A stretch of 64,000 nucleotides of DNA from Caenimonas sedimenti (GCF_007833165.1 NZ_VOBQ01000004.1:124001-188000); one strand, 5' to 3'; shown: positions 40,674-51,704, counted from the first letter of the stretch. A program made the numbers and translations. The notes: generated by a model not told the origin, from the letters alone.

Positions 40674-41450
40674 TCAAGAGCGCGTGGATGCTGTCGCCGC
40701 CGTGCCTGTCTGTTGTTGTGTCGTCTTGCTTGGCCGGAAAACGTGGGAGTCATCATAGAAGGAAAAGTTCGCGTTTTCAGGGTGCCAGCCGGGGATGCCG
40801 AGCACCGGCAAGGGGGTGAAGGGCTTGGCGGCAAGCGTTGTCGCGCTGCACCGCCCCGCCAGCCAGGCGTCGGCCGCCTCCGGCGATTCGAGCGGCGCCT
40901 GCGCGCACCAGACATGGGCGGTCAAGCCTTTGCGCGGCGACGCCAGCTGTTCCAGCAAGGCGTGGCCGAAGACGAGCAGGCGCGCACCGGTCCAGAGCGG
41001 CCGGAGCTCCACGAAAAGGCGGCGCCATTCCCGTGCGCGCAACGCCTCCCACAACGGCTGCGGCGCCTGCAGCAAGGCCCCGTTCTCGTCGAACACCGTC
41101 ACGGCATCGCGCACCGGGCCGCGCCGACCAGCCACGCCACCCTGCGCGATGGCCTCGGCTTGCAAGCGATTCAGGGCCAGCTTGGTGCGCGGGAAATGCA
41201 GCCAGACCAGGCCGTTGAAGAAGTCATGCGCGCCGGGACGCACCGGGCAGCACCGGCTCTCGAAAACATGTTGCTCGTAAGCCTTGCCGGTGGGCAGCGC
41301 TCCCTGCGGCACGAACCGGACGGGCGCCCCGCCCTGCACGTTCAAGGCATCAGGCAGGGTCATGCCTGCGCCGGTGCGCGCGGCAACCGCTTCCCCGGTC
41401 GCCCGCCACGCGGCGTACCACGGCTGCGCCCAATCGATCGCCTCCTGCAC
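40674..41450 (-). CDS. DUF3025 domain-containing protein
   Basis: A 258-residue soluble protein. Motifs of DUF3025 are visible: YEQHVFES, HDFFNGLVWLHFPRTKLALNRLQ, DAVTVFDENGALL and LLVFGHALLEQL. The function is unknown. It lies 9 bases past the stop of the NYN-domain gene on the same strand and probably shares its transcript. The last 20 residues (TTQQQTGTAATASTRS) look nonconserved. Confidence 0.82.
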   Translation of the reverse strand: MQEAIDWAQPWYAAWRATGEAVAARTGAGMTLPDALNVQGGAPVRFVPQGALPTGKAYEQHVFESRCCPVRPGAHDFFNGLVWLHFPRTKLALNRLQAEAIAQGGVAGRRGPVRDAVTVFDENGALLQAPQPLWEALRAREWRRLFVELRPLWTGARLLVFGHALLEQLASPRKGLTAHVWCAQAPLESPEAADAWLAGRCSATTLAAKPFTPLPVLGIPGWHPENANFSFYDDSHVFRPSKTTQQQTGTAATASTRS

Positions 41451-41459
41451 GGCAAGAAA

Positions 41460-42215
41460 TCAGCTGCGCGGCGCGCTCTTGGGCGGCAGTTTCTCCCGCA
41501 CCGACACGCTCGAGCGGCCCTCGTCGATCATCTCGAACAGCCCGGTCGCGGCCAGCAGCTTGGTGAGCGTCGAGTAGCCGTAGTTGCGTGAGTCGAAGGA
41601 GGCCTGGTTGGAAATCTGGTTGCCCACGTGGTTGACGCGTGCCCAGCCGTCGTCGTCTTCCGCGGCTTCCACGGCATTCAGCAGCAGGTTCACCAGCTTC
41701 TTGTCCTGGCGCAGCTGCGTGGGGGTCAGCTTGAGGCGCTGCGCCGGCGCGGCGTCCGCCTCGGGCTCACCGGCCGCGGGACGCAGGTCGTCGAGGAACA
41801 GGAAACGCGAACAGGCGTTGACAAAGGGTTCCGGCGTCTTGCGCGCACCGAATCCATAGACCGCGGCTCCCTTGGCGCGCAGGTGCATCACGAGCGGCGT
41901 GAAGTCGGCGTCGGAGGAAACAATGCCGAAGGCGTCCGGACGATCGGTGTAGAGCAGGTCCAGCGCATCGATCACCATCGCCATGTCGCTCGCGTTCTTG
42001 CCCTTGGTGTAGTCGAACTGCTGCATCGGGCGGATGGCGTGTTCATGCAGGAGTTCCTCCCAGCCGCGCAACTCGTTCTTCTTCCAGTTGCCGTAGGCCC
42101 GGCGGATGTTGGATTCGCCGAAGGTCGACAGCTCGTTCAGGATCACGCCGATCTTGGCGGCGGGCGAGTTGTCGGCGTCGATCAGCAAGGCGACGCGGGG
42201 CTTGGACTCGGTCAT
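41460..42215 (-). CDS. NYN-domain ribonuclease-like protein with OST-HTH/LOTUS domain
   Basis: A 251-residue protein. Residues about 5-145 form a PIN-like NYN (LabA/DUF88) domain with the acidic cluster [31 protein letters not shown] and [12 protein letters not shown]-terminal LOTUS/OST-HTH domain (about 170-245) may bind RNA. An RNA-cleaving or RNA-regulatory role is inferred from the fold. The start at 42215 overlaps the pyrC stop (ATGA), suggesting coupled expression with pyrC. Confidence 0.88.
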   Translation of the reverse strand: MTESKPRVALLIDADNSPAAKIGVILNELSTFGESNIRRAYGNWKKNELRGWEELLHEHAIRPMQQFDYTKGKNASDMAMVIDALDLLYTDRPDAFGIVSSDADFTPLVMHLRAKGAAVYGFGARKTPEPFVNACSRFLFLDDLRPAAGEPEADAAPAQRLKLTPTQLRQDKKLVNLLLNAVEAAEDDDGWARVNHVGNQISNQASFDSRNYGYSTLTKLLAATGLFEMIDEGRSSVSVREKLPPKSAPRS

Positions 42216-43249
42216 GCAACCACCTTCCAGGAGAGGGTCTCGCCGCCGCGCAAGGGTTTCAGTTCGGCCTCGCCGAACGGCACTTTCTCGGGCAGGGTCC
42301 AGGTTTCCTTACGCAGGGTGATCGTTTCCTGGTTGCGCGGGAGACCGTAGAAGTCCGCGCCATGGAAGCTTGCGAAGCCTTCGAGCTTGTCAAGCGCACC
42401 GGCCTGGTCGAAGGCTTCCGCATACAACTCGACAGCCGTCAGCGCGGTGTAGCAGCCCGCGCAACCGAGGGCGTGCTCCTTCAGCACGGCGGGGTGCGGC
42501 GCGCTGTCCGTCCCGAGGAAGAAACGCGGGTTGCCGCTGGTGGCGGCCTCGACCAGGGCGACGCGATGCGTCTCGCGCTTCAGCACCGGAAGGCAGTAGT
42601 AGTGCGGCCGGATGCCACCGGTGAAGATGGCGTTGCGGTTGTACAGCAGGTGGTGGGCGGTGATGGTGGCTCCAGTGAATCGGTCGGCGTCGCGCACGTA
42701 GTGCGCCGCGTCTTTCGTGGTGATGTGCTCCACCACGATCTTGAGTTCGGGAAAATCCTTGCGCAGCGGAATGAGCTGCCGCTCGAGGAAGGCCGCTTCA
42801 CGGTCGAAGATGTCGACGGTGGGATCGGTGACTTCACCGTGTACCAGCAGCAGCAGCCCTTCGCGCTGCATGGCTTCCAGCGTGCGGTAGGTCTTGCGCA
42901 GGTCGGTCACCCCGGCATCGCTGTTGGTGGTGGCGCCGGCGGGGTAGAGCTTGAGCGCGACCACGCCGGCCGCCTTGGCTTTGGTGATCTCCTCCGGCGG
43001 CAGGTTGTCGGTGAGGTAGAGCGACATCAAGGGCTCGAACTTCGTCCCCTGGGGCACGGCTTCGAGGATGCGGCCGCGATAGGCCTGCGCCTGCGCCGCC
43101 GTGGTGACGGGCGGCTTCAGATTCGGCATGATCAGCGCGCGCGCGAACTGCGCAGCCGAGTGCGGCACGACGGACGCCATGGCGGCCCCGTCACGGACGT
43201 GCAGGTGCCAGTCGTCGGGGCGGGTGATGGTGAGGGTCTGCGGGGACAT
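42212..43249 (-). CDS. pyrC: Dihydroorotase
   Basis: PyrC cyclises carbamoyl aspartate to dihydroorotate in pyrimidine synthesis. The 345-residue class II enzyme has the zinc HLH motif at residues 15-17, the carboxylated-lysine stretch [14 protein letters not shown], and EHITTKDA and GTDSAPHP metal/catalytic segments. The gene is followed by the NYN gene with a four-base overlap. The length matches the short class II dihydroorotases. Confidence 0.97.
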   Translation of the reverse strand: MSPQTLTITRPDDWHLHVRDGAAMASVVPHSAAQFARALIMPNLKPPVTTAAQAQAYRGRILEAVPQGTKFEPLMSLYLTDNLPPEEITKAKAAGVVALKLYPAGATTNSDAGVTDLRKTYRTLEAMQREGLLLLVHGEVTDPTVDIFDREAAFLERQLIPLRKDFPELKIVVEHITTKDAAHYVRDADRFTGATITAHHLLYNRNAIFTGGIRPHYYCLPVLKRETHRVALVEAATSGNPRFFLGTDSAPHPAVLKEHALGCAGCYTALTAVELYAEAFDQAGALDKLEGFASFHGADFYGLPRNQETITLRKETWTLPEKVPFGEAELKPLRGGETLSWKVVA

Positions 43250-43280
43250 GGGGGGATTGTCCCACTCCGCCGGATGCCCT

Positions 43281-43309
43281 CACCCCAGCCCTCTCCCAGA
43301 GGGAGAGGG
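43281..43309. repeat. Palindromic CCCTCTCCC-type intergenic element
   Basis: CACCCCAGCCCTCTCCCAGAGGGAGAGGG contains a 9-bp perfect stem (CCCTCTCCC / GGGAGAGGG, AGA loop). The motif resembles abundant REP-like elements of many proteobacteria. It lies in the gap between pyrC and gltL, 12 bases past the gltL stop, and may serve as its transcription end. Confidence 0.5.
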
Positions 43310-43320
43310 AGCAAAACCCT

Positions 43321-44058
43321 TCAGTGGGCCAGGATCTTGTTGAGGAAATCCTTCGTCCGCGCCTGCCGGGCGTCCGGATTGCCGAAGAAGTCTTCCTTGG
43401 AGCAGTCTTCCAGGATGCGTCCGCCCACGTCGATGAAGATCACGCGGTTGGCCACCTTGCGGGCGAAACCCATCTCGTGCGTGACCACCATCATGGTCAT
43501 GCCTTCCTTGGCCAGCGTCACCATCACGTCCAGCACTTCGCCCACCATCTCGGGGTCGAGCGCGGACGTGGGCTCGTCGAACAGCATCACGATCGGGTCC
43601 ATCGACAGCGCGCGGGCGATCGCCACGCGCTGCTGCTGGCCGCCGGAAAGCTGACCTGGGAATTTGTCCTTGTGCGCCATCAGGCCCACGCGGTCGAGCA
43701 TCTTCAGGCCGCGGGTGCGCGCTTCGTCTTCGGAGCGGTTCAGCACCTTGATCTGCGCGATGGTGAGGTTTTCCGTCACCGACAGGTGCGGAAACAGCTC
43801 GAAGTGCTGGAACACCATGCCGACGCGGCTGCGCAGCTTGGGCAGATCCGTCTTCGGATCGGTCACCGCGATGCCGTCCACCGTGATCGTGCCCTTCTGC
43901 ACCGGCTCCAATGCATTCACCGTCTTGATGAGGGTGGACTTGCCCGAGCCGGACGGCCCGCAGACCACGACGACGTCGCCCTTGTTGATCTTGACCGAGC
44001 AGTCCTGCAGGACCTGCACCGGCCCGTACCACTTGGAGACGTTGTTGATTTCGATCAT
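43321..44058 (-). CDS. gltL: Glutamate/aspartate ABC transporter ATP-binding protein
   Basis: The ATPase of a polar amino acid uptake system. The 245-residue protein has Walker [10 protein letters not shown] near residue 34, the signature [15 protein letters not shown], Walker [14 protein letters not shown] and switch histidine VVTHEMGFA. It is the last gene of the gltI-gltJ-gltK-gltL order on the minus strand, 13 bases past gltK. Specificity for aspartate/glutamate is inferred from the binding protein and gene order. Confidence 0.93.
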   Translation of the reverse strand: MIEINNVSKWYGPVQVLQDCSVKINKGDVVVVCGPSGSGKSTLIKTVNALEPVQKGTITVDGIAVTDPKTDLPKLRSRVGMVFQHFELFPHLSVTENLTIAQIKVLNRSEDEARTRGLKMLDRVGLMAHKDKFPGQLSGGQQQRVAIARALSMDPIVMLFDEPTSALDPEMVGEVLDVMVTLAKEGMTMMVVTHEMGFARKVANRVIFIDVGGRILEDCSKEDFFGNPDARQARTKDFLNKILAH

Positions 44059-44071
44059 GTTTCTTGCACCC

Positions 44072-44743
44072 TCAGCGAATGATCTGGACCTTGAGCTGGA
44101 TGCGCCGCACCACCCACGAGAGCGACAGGCACATCAGGAAATACAGGACGGCGGCCAGCAGGTAAGCCTCGACCGGCCGGCCCAGGTTCTTGCCCGCCGT
44201 CTCGAAGCCCTTGAGCATGTCGTAGGCGCCGATGGCATAGACCAGGGACGTGTCCTGGAACAGGATGATGGTCTGCGTCAGGAACACCGGCAGCATGTTG
44301 CGGAAGGCCTGCGGCAGGATCACCAGCTTCATGTTTTGGCCGTACGTCATGCCGACCGCATAGCCCGCGTTCACCTGGCCGCGCGGGATGGACTGGATGC
44401 CGGCCCGCACGATCTCCGAGAAGTAGGCGGCCTCGAAGGCGATGAAAGTGATGATCGCGGAGAGCTCGGCACCGATCGGCCGGCCGATCGCGAAAGGGAT
44501 CAGCAGGAAGAACCAGAGCAGCACCATCACCAGCGGGATGGAGCGCATCGTGTTCACGTAGGCGGCGGCGGGGATGTCCAGCGCCTTCTTGCCCGACAGG
44601 CGCATCAGCGCCAGGATGGTGCCGAGCACGATGCCGCCGATGGTGGCCACCACGGTGAGCCAGATGGAGAAGATGAAGCCCTTGATGACGAAGGGCGCCA
44701 GCACCTGCCAGCTGAAGAACGAGAGGTCGAGGTTGCCGAGCAT
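44072..44743 (-). CDS. gltK: Glutamate/aspartate ABC transporter permease GltK
   Basis: A 223-residue HisM/GlnP-type permease with about five helices. The EAA loop that contacts the ATPase reads [23 protein letters not shown]. The start at 44743 ([12 protein letters not shown]) gives the normal N-terminus and lies one base past the gltJ stop. It pairs with GltJ to form the membrane channel. Confidence 0.92.
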   Translation of the reverse strand: MLGNLDLSFFSWQVLAPFVIKGFIFSIWLTVVATIGGIVLGTILALMRLSGKKALDIPAAAYVNTMRSIPLVMVLLWFFLLIPFAIGRPIGAELSAIITFIAFEAAYFSEIVRAGIQSIPRGQVNAGYAVGMTYGQNMKLVILPQAFRNMLPVFLTQTIILFQDTSLVYAIGAYDMLKGFETAGKNLGRPVEAYLLAAVLYFLMCLSLSWVVRRIQLKVQIIR

Positions 44744-44744
44744 T

Positions 44745-45500
44745 TCAGTGGCCTCCCATGCCGCCGGCCACGACGAAGCCGGGCACGCGGGCCTTCTTCT
44801 CGATGAACGACATGATGCGGTTGATCGCGAAGGCCGAAATGGCATACAGCACGGTGACAGCCAGGTACATGGTCACCGGCTGCGAGGTCTCCTCACCCGA
44901 TTGCCGCGCGAAGAACGTCAGTTCCGCGATCGACACGGCGAAGGCCACCGAGGAATTCTTGATGATGTTCATTGATTCGCTGGTGAGCGGCGGGATGACG
45001 ATGCGCAGGGCCATCGGCAGCAGCACGTAGCGGTAGGTCTGGGTGGTCGAGAAACCCATGGCCATGCCGGCGTAGCGCTGGCCCTTGGGCAGCGCCTGGA
45101 TGCCGGCGCGCACCTGCTCGGCGACCCGCGCCGAGGTGAAGAGGCCCAGCGCCATGATCACCAGCACGACCGAAGGCACCGCCTGCAGCGCGGGGAAGAT
45201 CCCGGGAATCACGAAATACCAGAGGAACAACTGCACCAGCAGCGGGATGTTGCGGAACAGCTCGACCCAGGCGTTGGCCAGGCGCGTGAGCCACGGACTG
45301 GAAGGCAAGGTGCGGAAGGTGCCGACGACCAGCCCGCACACGAGCGCCACCACGAGCGCCGAGAGCGCCACCGTGAGCGTCCAGCCCCAGGCCGACAGAA
45401 TCCAGTTCAGGTAGGTTTGATCGCCCGTCTTGCCGAAACAACTGGCGATCTGCTCTCCCGTGGTGGTTTCCTTGCAGAAAACCTGCCAGTCCCAAGCCAT
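44745..45500 (-). CDS. gltJ: Glutamate/aspartate ABC transporter permease GltJ
   Basis: A 251-residue permease. The N-terminus MAWDWQVFCK and a short Cys-containing periplasmic loop before the first helix are typical of GltJ. The EAA loop reads EQVRAGIQALPKGQRYAGMAMG. It lies after gltI, separated by a 106-base gap with a hairpin that probably lowers permease expression relative to the binding protein. Confidence 0.92.
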   Translation of the reverse strand: MAWDWQVFCKETTTGEQIASCFGKTGDQTYLNWILSAWGWTLTVALSALVVALVCGLVVGTFRTLPSSPWLTRLANAWVELFRNIPLLVQLFLWYFVIPGIFPALQAVPSVVLVIMALGLFTSARVAEQVRAGIQALPKGQRYAGMAMGFSTTQTYRYVLLPMALRIVIPPLTSESMNIIKNSSVAFAVSIAELTFFARQSGEETSQPVTMYLAVTVLYAISAFAINRIMSFIEKKARVPGFVVAGGMGGH

Positions 45501-45550
45501 GAATCACTCCTCGTTCTTGCGTCGATCTTGAAGGGCCCAGCCCGTAAAAG

Positions 45551-45588
45551 CAAGACCCCTGCCCGGGTTGCCCCGGGAAGGGGTCTTG
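45551..45588 (-). terminator. Intercistronic hairpin between gltI and gltJ
   Basis: A long inverted repeat: CAAGACCCCT pairs with AGGGGTCTTG and encloses CCCGGG/CCCGGG, with a small loop. It has no T-run, so it is more likely a partial terminator or an mRNA-stabilising structure that keeps gltI transcript levels above the permease genes, as known for maltose-type operons. Confidence 0.6.
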
Positions 45589-45606
45589 CGAAGGATCACG
45601 CGGTGA

Positions 45607-46506
45607 TCACTTCTTGGCGTAGTCTTCCATCGGCTTGTCGTTCGGGTTGGCCCACGCGGCCTTGGTGCTGTCCGACAGGGGCAGGCCCACTTTGGTGTTC
45701 TTCGGCGGGATCGGGGCCACGAACCACTTGTCCCACAGCTTGGCCATGTCGCCGCTCTTGATCATCGAGGCGATGGCGTCGTTGCCGACCTTCTTCAGGC
45801 CGTTGTCGTCCTTGCGGATCATGATGGCGATGGGTTCCACCGACAGCACTTCGCCGACGATGCGGAAGTCGGCCGGGGTCTTGGCGTTGGCGATGTTGCC
45901 GGCCAGGATCGAACCGTCCATCACGAAGGCGTCGGCGCGACCGGTTTCGAGCAGCAGGAAGCTGTCGGCGTGGTCCTTGCCGAAGACTTCCTTGAAGTCG
46001 ATGCCGGCGCCGCGCTCGTGCTTGCGCAGGTGCTGCACGGAGGTGGTGCCCGTGGTGGTGGCCACGTTCTTGCCGTTCAGCTGGGCGATGGTGGTGATGC
46101 CGGAGTTGGCCTTGACCGCGACGCGCACTTCTTCCACGTAGGTGGTGTTCAGGAACGAGACGTCCTTGGCACGGGTGGCGTTGTTGGTGGTGGAGCCGCA
46201 CTCGATGTCGACGGTGCCGTTCTGCACCAGCGGGATGCGGTTCTGCGAGGTGACCGGCTGGTACTTGACTTCCAGCTTGCGGCCGGCGGCCTTCTCGACC
46301 TCCTGGATGATGCGCTGGCAGACTTCGACGTGGAAGCCGGCGAACTTGCCATCTCCCAGCGTGTACGACAGGGCGCCCGACGACTCGCGCACGCCCATGG
46401 TGATGACGCCCGAGGCCTTGACCTTGGCGATGGTGTCGTTGGCTTGCGCCAGGGCGCCGGTGGCCGCGAGGGCGGTGACGGCAAATGCCAGCAGGTGCTT
46501 CTTCAT
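45607..46506 (-). CDS. gltI: Glutamate/aspartate periplasmic binding protein
   Basis: A 299-residue solute-binding protein with a signal peptide (1-20, ending ALA). The mature part has SGVITMGVRESSGALSYTLGDGKFAGFHVEVCQRI, DIECGSTTNNATR and GRADAFVMDG, all typical of GltI (Asp/Glu receptors). Its ATG follows a TAGGAG site. As first gene, it likely carries the operon promoter in the 100-base gap before aspA. Confidence 0.93.
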   Translation of the reverse strand: MKKHLLAFAVTALAATGALAQANDTIAKVKASGVITMGVRESSGALSYTLGDGKFAGFHVEVCQRIIQEVEKAAGRKLEVKYQPVTSQNRIPLVQNGTVDIECGSTTNNATRAKDVSFLNTTYVEEVRVAVKANSGITTIAQLNGKNVATTTGTTSVQHLRKHERGAGIDFKEVFGKDHADSFLLLETGRADAFVMDGSILAGNIANAKTPADFRIVGEVLSVEPIAIMIRKDDNGLKKVGNDAIASMIKSGDMAKLWDKWFVAPIPPKNTKVGLPLSDSTKAAWANPNDKPMEDYAKK

Positions 46507-46606
46507 GCAAATCTCCTAAGTGAAGCGTGTGAGGTAATCAAGAAACGAAATTCTAGGCAGCAGACCTTCAGGGATTACCCTCGGGCACACCGCCGCAGGC
46601 GAAAGC

Positions 46607-48067
<1,461 letters not shown>

Positions 48068-48176
48068 CGGTTCAGTCGGTCGGCGCAAGGTGGCGCGAAC
48101 TGTAAAAGCGCGGCGCCGCCCGCGCCAATGCTGTTTGCGCGCGGCGTTATGCAAATTATTTATAGTTGAGCCAGGC

Positions 48177-49109
48177 CTAGACGGTGGGGTTGTGCGCGGC
48201 TAGATAGGCCCACAACGCCTGCGCCGTTCCCTTGGGCGCCTCTTTGCCGACGGGCTTCTCCCGGTAAGCACGCACTTCCATCGTGATCTCCAGGCCGGTG
48301 ATGTCGCGCGGGGCCGCGCTGGCCAGCCGGCGCGAGCGCAGCTCCTTCTTGACCGCGCTTTGCGGCAGGAAGGCGACCCCGTGGCCTTCCATCGCCATCA
48401 CCTTCAGGCCCTCCGCCATGTCGGTCTCGTAGACCCGGTCGAGATGGATGGCGGTGCTGGCCTGCTTCAGGATTAAATCCGTGATCCGGCCCATGTAGGC
48501 GCCTGGGGCATAGCCCAGGTAGGGCAGCGGCTGCCCAGGCCGGCCGGGCAACCGGAACATCGGCTGGCCCTCGGCATCGGCCCGGCAGTATGGCGCCAGG
48601 GTTTCCTGGCCCAGGGTCACCATCTCATAGCGGTCGGCGTCCAGCTGGAACGGCTGCGAGGGGTGGTGGTAGGCGATCAGCAGGTCGCAGCTGCCTTCGA
48701 CCAACCGCATCACCGCGTCGTGTACGTTCAGCGCGATCAGCCGGCTCTTGATGGGCCCGAACTTCTCGCGCAGGCTCGACACCCAGGCGGGAAAGAAGGT
48801 GAAGGCCAGCGTGTGCGGCACCGCGACCTCGATCACGTCGAGCCCCGCCGACGCGTGGCCACGCAACATGGCGCGGGTGGTCTGCAAGGCCTGCAGCATC
48901 TCCAGGGATTGGGCGTAGAGCGTTTCGCCCGCGGGCGTGAGCCGGGTGGGGTAGGAGCTGCGGTCGACAAGGTCGGTGCCTGCCCATGCCTCCAGCGCCT
49001 GGATGCGGCGGGAAAAGGCTGGCTGGGTCACGTGGCGCAGCTGCGCCGAACGGCTGAAGCTGCGCGTTTCAGCCAGGCTGACGAAGTCTTCCAGCCATTT
49101 GGTTTCCAT
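48177..49109 (-). CDS. LysR-family transcriptional regulator
   Basis: A 310-residue LTTR. The N-terminal winged helix-turn-helix reads LEDFVSLAETRSFSRSAQLRHVTQPAFSRRIQALE, followed by the linker helix and a type 2 periplasmic-binding effector domain. It lies upstream of aspA on the same strand and may control it, but same-strand order is not the usual divergent LTTR layout. It ends close to the hypothetical racemase/DUF2277 operon upstream, so it may also be the tail gene of that transcript. The ligand is unknown. Confidence 0.9.
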   Translation of the reverse strand: METKWLEDFVSLAETRSFSRSAQLRHVTQPAFSRRIQALEAWAGTDLVDRSSYPTRLTPAGETLYAQSLEMLQALQTTRAMLRGHASAGLDVIEVAVPHTLAFTFFPAWVSSLREKFGPIKSRLIALNVHDAVMRLVEGSCDLLIAYHHPSQPFQLDADRYEMVTLGQETLAPYCRADAEGQPMFRLPGRPGQPLPYLGYAPGAYMGRITDLILKQASTAIHLDRVYETDMAEGLKVMAMEGHGVAFLPQSAVKKELRSRRLASAAPRDITGLEITMEVRAYREKPVGKEAPKGTAQALWAYLAAHNPTV

Positions 49110-49116
49110 GCATGGA

Positions 49117-49740
49117 TTATTGCCCCGCTGAACGCCTCAGCGCCGCGCGGGCCAGCAGGCGGGGCGAGTCGAGCGTCGGCAATGGCGAATTGCCGTCGTG
49201 GATGATGAGCGGGATCTCGGTGCAACCCAGGACCACGGCATCGCAGCCCGCTTGCCGCATGCGTGCATAGACCCGCTGGAAAGTGGCGATGCCTTCCTCG
49301 CGGAAGATGCCGTTGACCAGTTCGTCCATGATGACGCTGTGCGTCGCGTCGCGCTCTTCCCGTGTGGGGCGTTCGTAAGCCAGGCCGCGAGACGACAGCG
49401 CTTCGGGATACACCTCGCTGTCCACCAGCCATCCGGTGCCAGTGATGCCCAGCCGGCGGAACCCGCGCGCCACCGCCTCGTCGGCCACCACGCGCGCGAT
49501 GTGCAGCCACGGCAGCGGGGAATGGGGCTCCACCAGGTGCAACGCCTGGTGGATCGTGTTGTCGGGGCAGACCAGGAACTCCGCGCCCGCCGCGGCCAGC
49601 TTGCGCGCGGACGAGAGCATCAGGTCGGCCACGCCTTGCAGATCGCCTTGATCGAGGCAATGCACGTAGTCGGCCAAGGAATGCGAATGCATGGCCACCT
49701 CGGGATGCGCATGCGGGTCCAGCAGGGCCGCCCCCTCCAC
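49117..49740 (-). CDS. Aspartate/glutamate racemase family protein, likely frameshifted N-terminus
   Basis: An Asp/Glu racemase-fold protein with one catalytic cysteine visible in FLVCPDNTIHQ and the second in VVLGCTEIPLII. The intact frame from GTG at 49740 lacks the conserved first about 25 residues. Upstream codons in the same frame read PIGIVACSAEGAALCYRTIC, the expected family N-terminus, but without a start codon. An ATG at 49815-49817 overlaps the DUF2277 stop (ATGA) in another frame. One missing base in the GGG run at 49798-49800 would join them. Either a disrupted gene or a sequencing error; see finding. Confidence 0.75.
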   Translation of the reverse strand: MEGAALLDPHAHPEVAMHSHSLADYVHCLDQGDLQGVADLMLSSARKLAAAGAEFLVCPDNTIHQALHLVEPHSPLPWLHIARVVADEAVARGFRRLGITGTGWLVDSEVYPEALSSRGLAYERPTREERDATHSVIMDELVNGIFREEGIATFQRVYARMRQAGCDAVVLGCTEIPLIIHDGNSPLPTLDSPRLLARAALRRSAGQ

Positions 49741-49813
49741 GCAGATGGTGCGGTAGCAGAGCGCCGCCCCCTCGGCGGAGCAGGCGACGATGCCGATGGG
49801 TTGTGCGAGCCCT

Positions 49814-50089
49814 TCATGCGCGCGCGCCGAAGCGCGCGGCGGAACGCGCCCGGGCCTTGGCGGCCTCTTCCTCGCGGTGCTTCGGCCCGGCCGACGTCAC
49901 CATCGACGAGATCAGGACGCGGGCGGACTGGGCCACCTCCTCCACGGCGCGGTTGAAGGCTTCCTCATTGGCCTTGGAGGGCACCGAGAAGCCGCTCAGC
50001 TTGCGCACGAACTGCAGCGAGGCGTCGCGGATCTCCAGCTCGGTGGCTGGAGGTTCGAAATTGAACAGGGTGCGGATGTTCCTGCACAT
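49814..50089 (-). CDS. DUF2277 family protein
   Basis: A 91-residue protein beginning MCRNIRTLFNFEPPATELEI, the DUF2277 signature, and containing SKANEEAFNRAVEEVA. The C-terminal tail is Ala/Arg-rich. An AGGAAAG ribosome site precedes the ATG at 50089. It lies 19 bases past the DUF2164 gene, and its stop overlaps the ATG of the damaged racemase gene, so the run appears translationally coupled. The function is unknown. Confidence 0.85.
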   Translation of the reverse strand: MCRNIRTLFNFEPPATELEIRDASLQFVRKLSGFSVPSKANEEAFNRAVEEVAQSARVLISSMVTSAGPKHREEEAAKARARSAARFGARA

Positions 50090-50108
50090 GGCGCTTTCCT
50101 TGGTGTCG

Positions 50109-50381
50109 CTACTTGCCGCGGCGTTGCTTGTCGAACTTGCGCCAGTAGCCGAACTCTTCCTCGTGGATCTCGATGTCCAGCTCGGCGACGCGCATCTGCA
50201 TGCGCTCCTGCACATCGGCCACGGCCTGGTTGTAGATGGTGGGGCCGATTTCCTCCAGCACAAAGCCCAGCAGGCCCCCGGCCGCGACATTGCCGATCTT
50301 CTCTTCCATGTGCTCGGAAAAATACCGCTGCAAAGAGGCGATGGCCTGCGCACGGGCCTCCTTGGAGATCTCGATCGTCAT
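50109..50381 (-). CDS. DUF2164 family protein
   Basis: A 90-residue protein of DUF2164. The sequence ASLQRYFSEHMEEKIGNVAAGGLLGFVLEEIGPTIYNQAVADVQERM fits the family. No catalytic residues are evident; it is probably a small helical protein. It starts 8 bases past the stop of the GNAT gene in the same operon. Confidence 0.85.
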   Translation of the reverse strand: MTIEISKEARAQAIASLQRYFSEHMEEKIGNVAAGGLLGFVLEEIGPTIYNQAVADVQERMQMRVAELDIEIHEEEFGYWRKFDKQRRGK

Positions 50382-50389
50382 GTTGGCTT

Positions 50390-50818
50390 TCAGGTGTCGC
50401 TGAGGTAGCCGCGCTCGCGCGCCGCGGCCTGGTTCTCGAAGATGGCCATGGCGGTCAACATCCGCTCGAAGCCGAAGCGCCGGTAGAACGGCTCCTTGCC
50501 CGGTGCCGCATAGAGCAGGATCTTCTTGTGCCCGCGCGACTGCTCCAGCAGCTTGGCCACGATGGCCTTGCCGAGGCCGGTGCCCTGGTGGCTCGGGTGC
50601 ACCGCGATGTCGCAGATGTACGAACAATCGGCGCCATCCGCCAGCGCCCGCCCGACCCCGACCAGCCGGCCCTCATCGCGCACGAACCAACGGTAGCGGC
50701 TGTTGCTGAAGGACGTCTGCAGCACCGGAACCTGCTTGGTGCCAAGCGGTGCGACGCGGTACAGCTCGACGAGCTCGTGCCAGTCGACGTCGGCCAGAGA
50801 ATCGGACCACTCGATCAT
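50390..50818 (-). CDS. GNAT-family N-acetyltransferase
   Basis: A 142-residue GNAT protein. The acetyl-CoA loop is HQGTGLGKAIVAKLLEQ (Q/RxxGxG/A) and the C-terminal motif reads AAPGKEPFYRRFGFERM. The substrate is unknown. Its ATG at 50818 overlaps the stop of the upstream unknown gene by the ATGA pattern, indicating translational coupling. Confidence 0.9.
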   Translation of the reverse strand: MIEWSDSLADVDWHELVELYRVAPLGTKQVPVLQTSFSNSRYRWFVRDEGRLVGVGRALADGADCSYICDIAVHPSHQGTGLGKAIVAKLLEQSRGHKKILLYAAPGKEPFYRRFGFERMLTAMAIFENQAAARERGYLSDT

Positions 50819-51288
50819 GTCGCTGCCTCGCGCGGCGTCAACGGCATCGACGCGAGCGAAGACAGGCGCTCGCATTGCCAGGTGAACTCGGGGGCGAAAG
50901 ACACCCGCTCCGCCACGGCCGCATAGCCACCCTGCGCATACACGATCGCATAAGCCGCATAGCTGGCGGCCTCCAGCGCCTTGCCGGCGGTGGCGTTCGC
51001 CACCGCATAGGTGGCGGATACTGCGGCATGGCCACATCCGTCGATGGATTTCGAGCCCTGATGATGGTTCGCCAGTTGCGCCGCCTCCTCGGCGAGCACC
51101 GCCAAATCGGCTGGCACGGTCCCGGTCACGTGCTCCCGCAACCGGTTCAGGCACGCGATCACCAACGGGTCTTCCAGCAAGTGCTCCACGCGCGCCGCAC
51201 ATGCGTAGCCAAAGGCCAGCCGCAAGGCATCGCGCGACGGGTGGCCGAGGTCCACTTCGGCGGCCAGTCGTTCCAATGCGACATTCAT
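50815..51288 (-). CDS. Hypothetical helical protein
   Basis: A 157-residue protein of unknown family. It is helical, with an Ala-rich middle (SIDGCGHAAVSATYAVANATAG) and a Cys/His pair there. It is weakly reminiscent of putative immunity proteins annotated in some actinobacteria, but I cannot support that. Its start overlaps the stop of the membrane protein gene (ATGA) and its stop overlaps the GNAT start, so it belongs to a coupled operon. Confidence 0.65.
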   Translation of the reverse strand: MNVALERLAAEVDLGHPSRDALRLAFGYACAARVEHLLEDPLVIACLNRLREHVTGTVPADLAVLAEEAAQLANHHQGSKSIDGCGHAAVSATYAVANATAGKALEAASYAAYAIVYAQGGYAAVAERVSFAPEFTWQCERLSSLASMPLTPREAAT

Positions 51289-51704
51289 GATGCGATCCTC
51301 ATCGTGCGTGCAGTTCGTCCAGCCATCACTTCGCGGCCTGCGAACGCCGCCGCGCACAGTGCCAGCACGAGGCCGGATACGGCCTCGGACCAGATGGTGA
51401 TGTTCATGGCCCAGGTGTGTTCCGAACACAGGGCCAGCGAGTAGTGCGCCAGGCCGTCGAGGCCCAGCGCGCCATACGCGGCCAGGCACGCGGCACCGGC
51501 GGCCCGCCACCCGAGGCGGACAAGCGCCACGCCCACGGCGCCGACGGCGGCGATAGCGAGCCATACCAGGTACACCTGCTCCCGCGTCAGCCAGGCGGGC
51601 ATGTTGGGGTAGAAGGCGATGTATTCAGCGTTGTGGCTGAAATGCGCGAGACTCGCGGCCGTGTAGATGGCAACCAGCGTCCAGAGGTGGCGCGGCAGGT
51701 TCAT
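51285..51704 (-). CDS. Small integral membrane protein, unknown function
   Basis: A 139-residue protein with four hydrophobic segments (about 6-22, 42-62, 68-85 and 100-122). His residues in [11 protein letters not shown] and [13 protein letters not shown] lie near helix ends. The start overlaps the exonuclease stop by the ATGA pattern. No family was recognised. Confidence 0.7.
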   Translation of the reverse strand: MNLPRHLWTLVAIYTAASLAHFSHNAEYIAFYPNMPAWLTREQVYLVWLAIAAVGAVGVALVRLGWRAAGAACLAAYGALGLDGLAHYSLALCSEHTWAMNITIWSEAVSGLVLALCAAAFAGREVMAGRTARTMRIAS

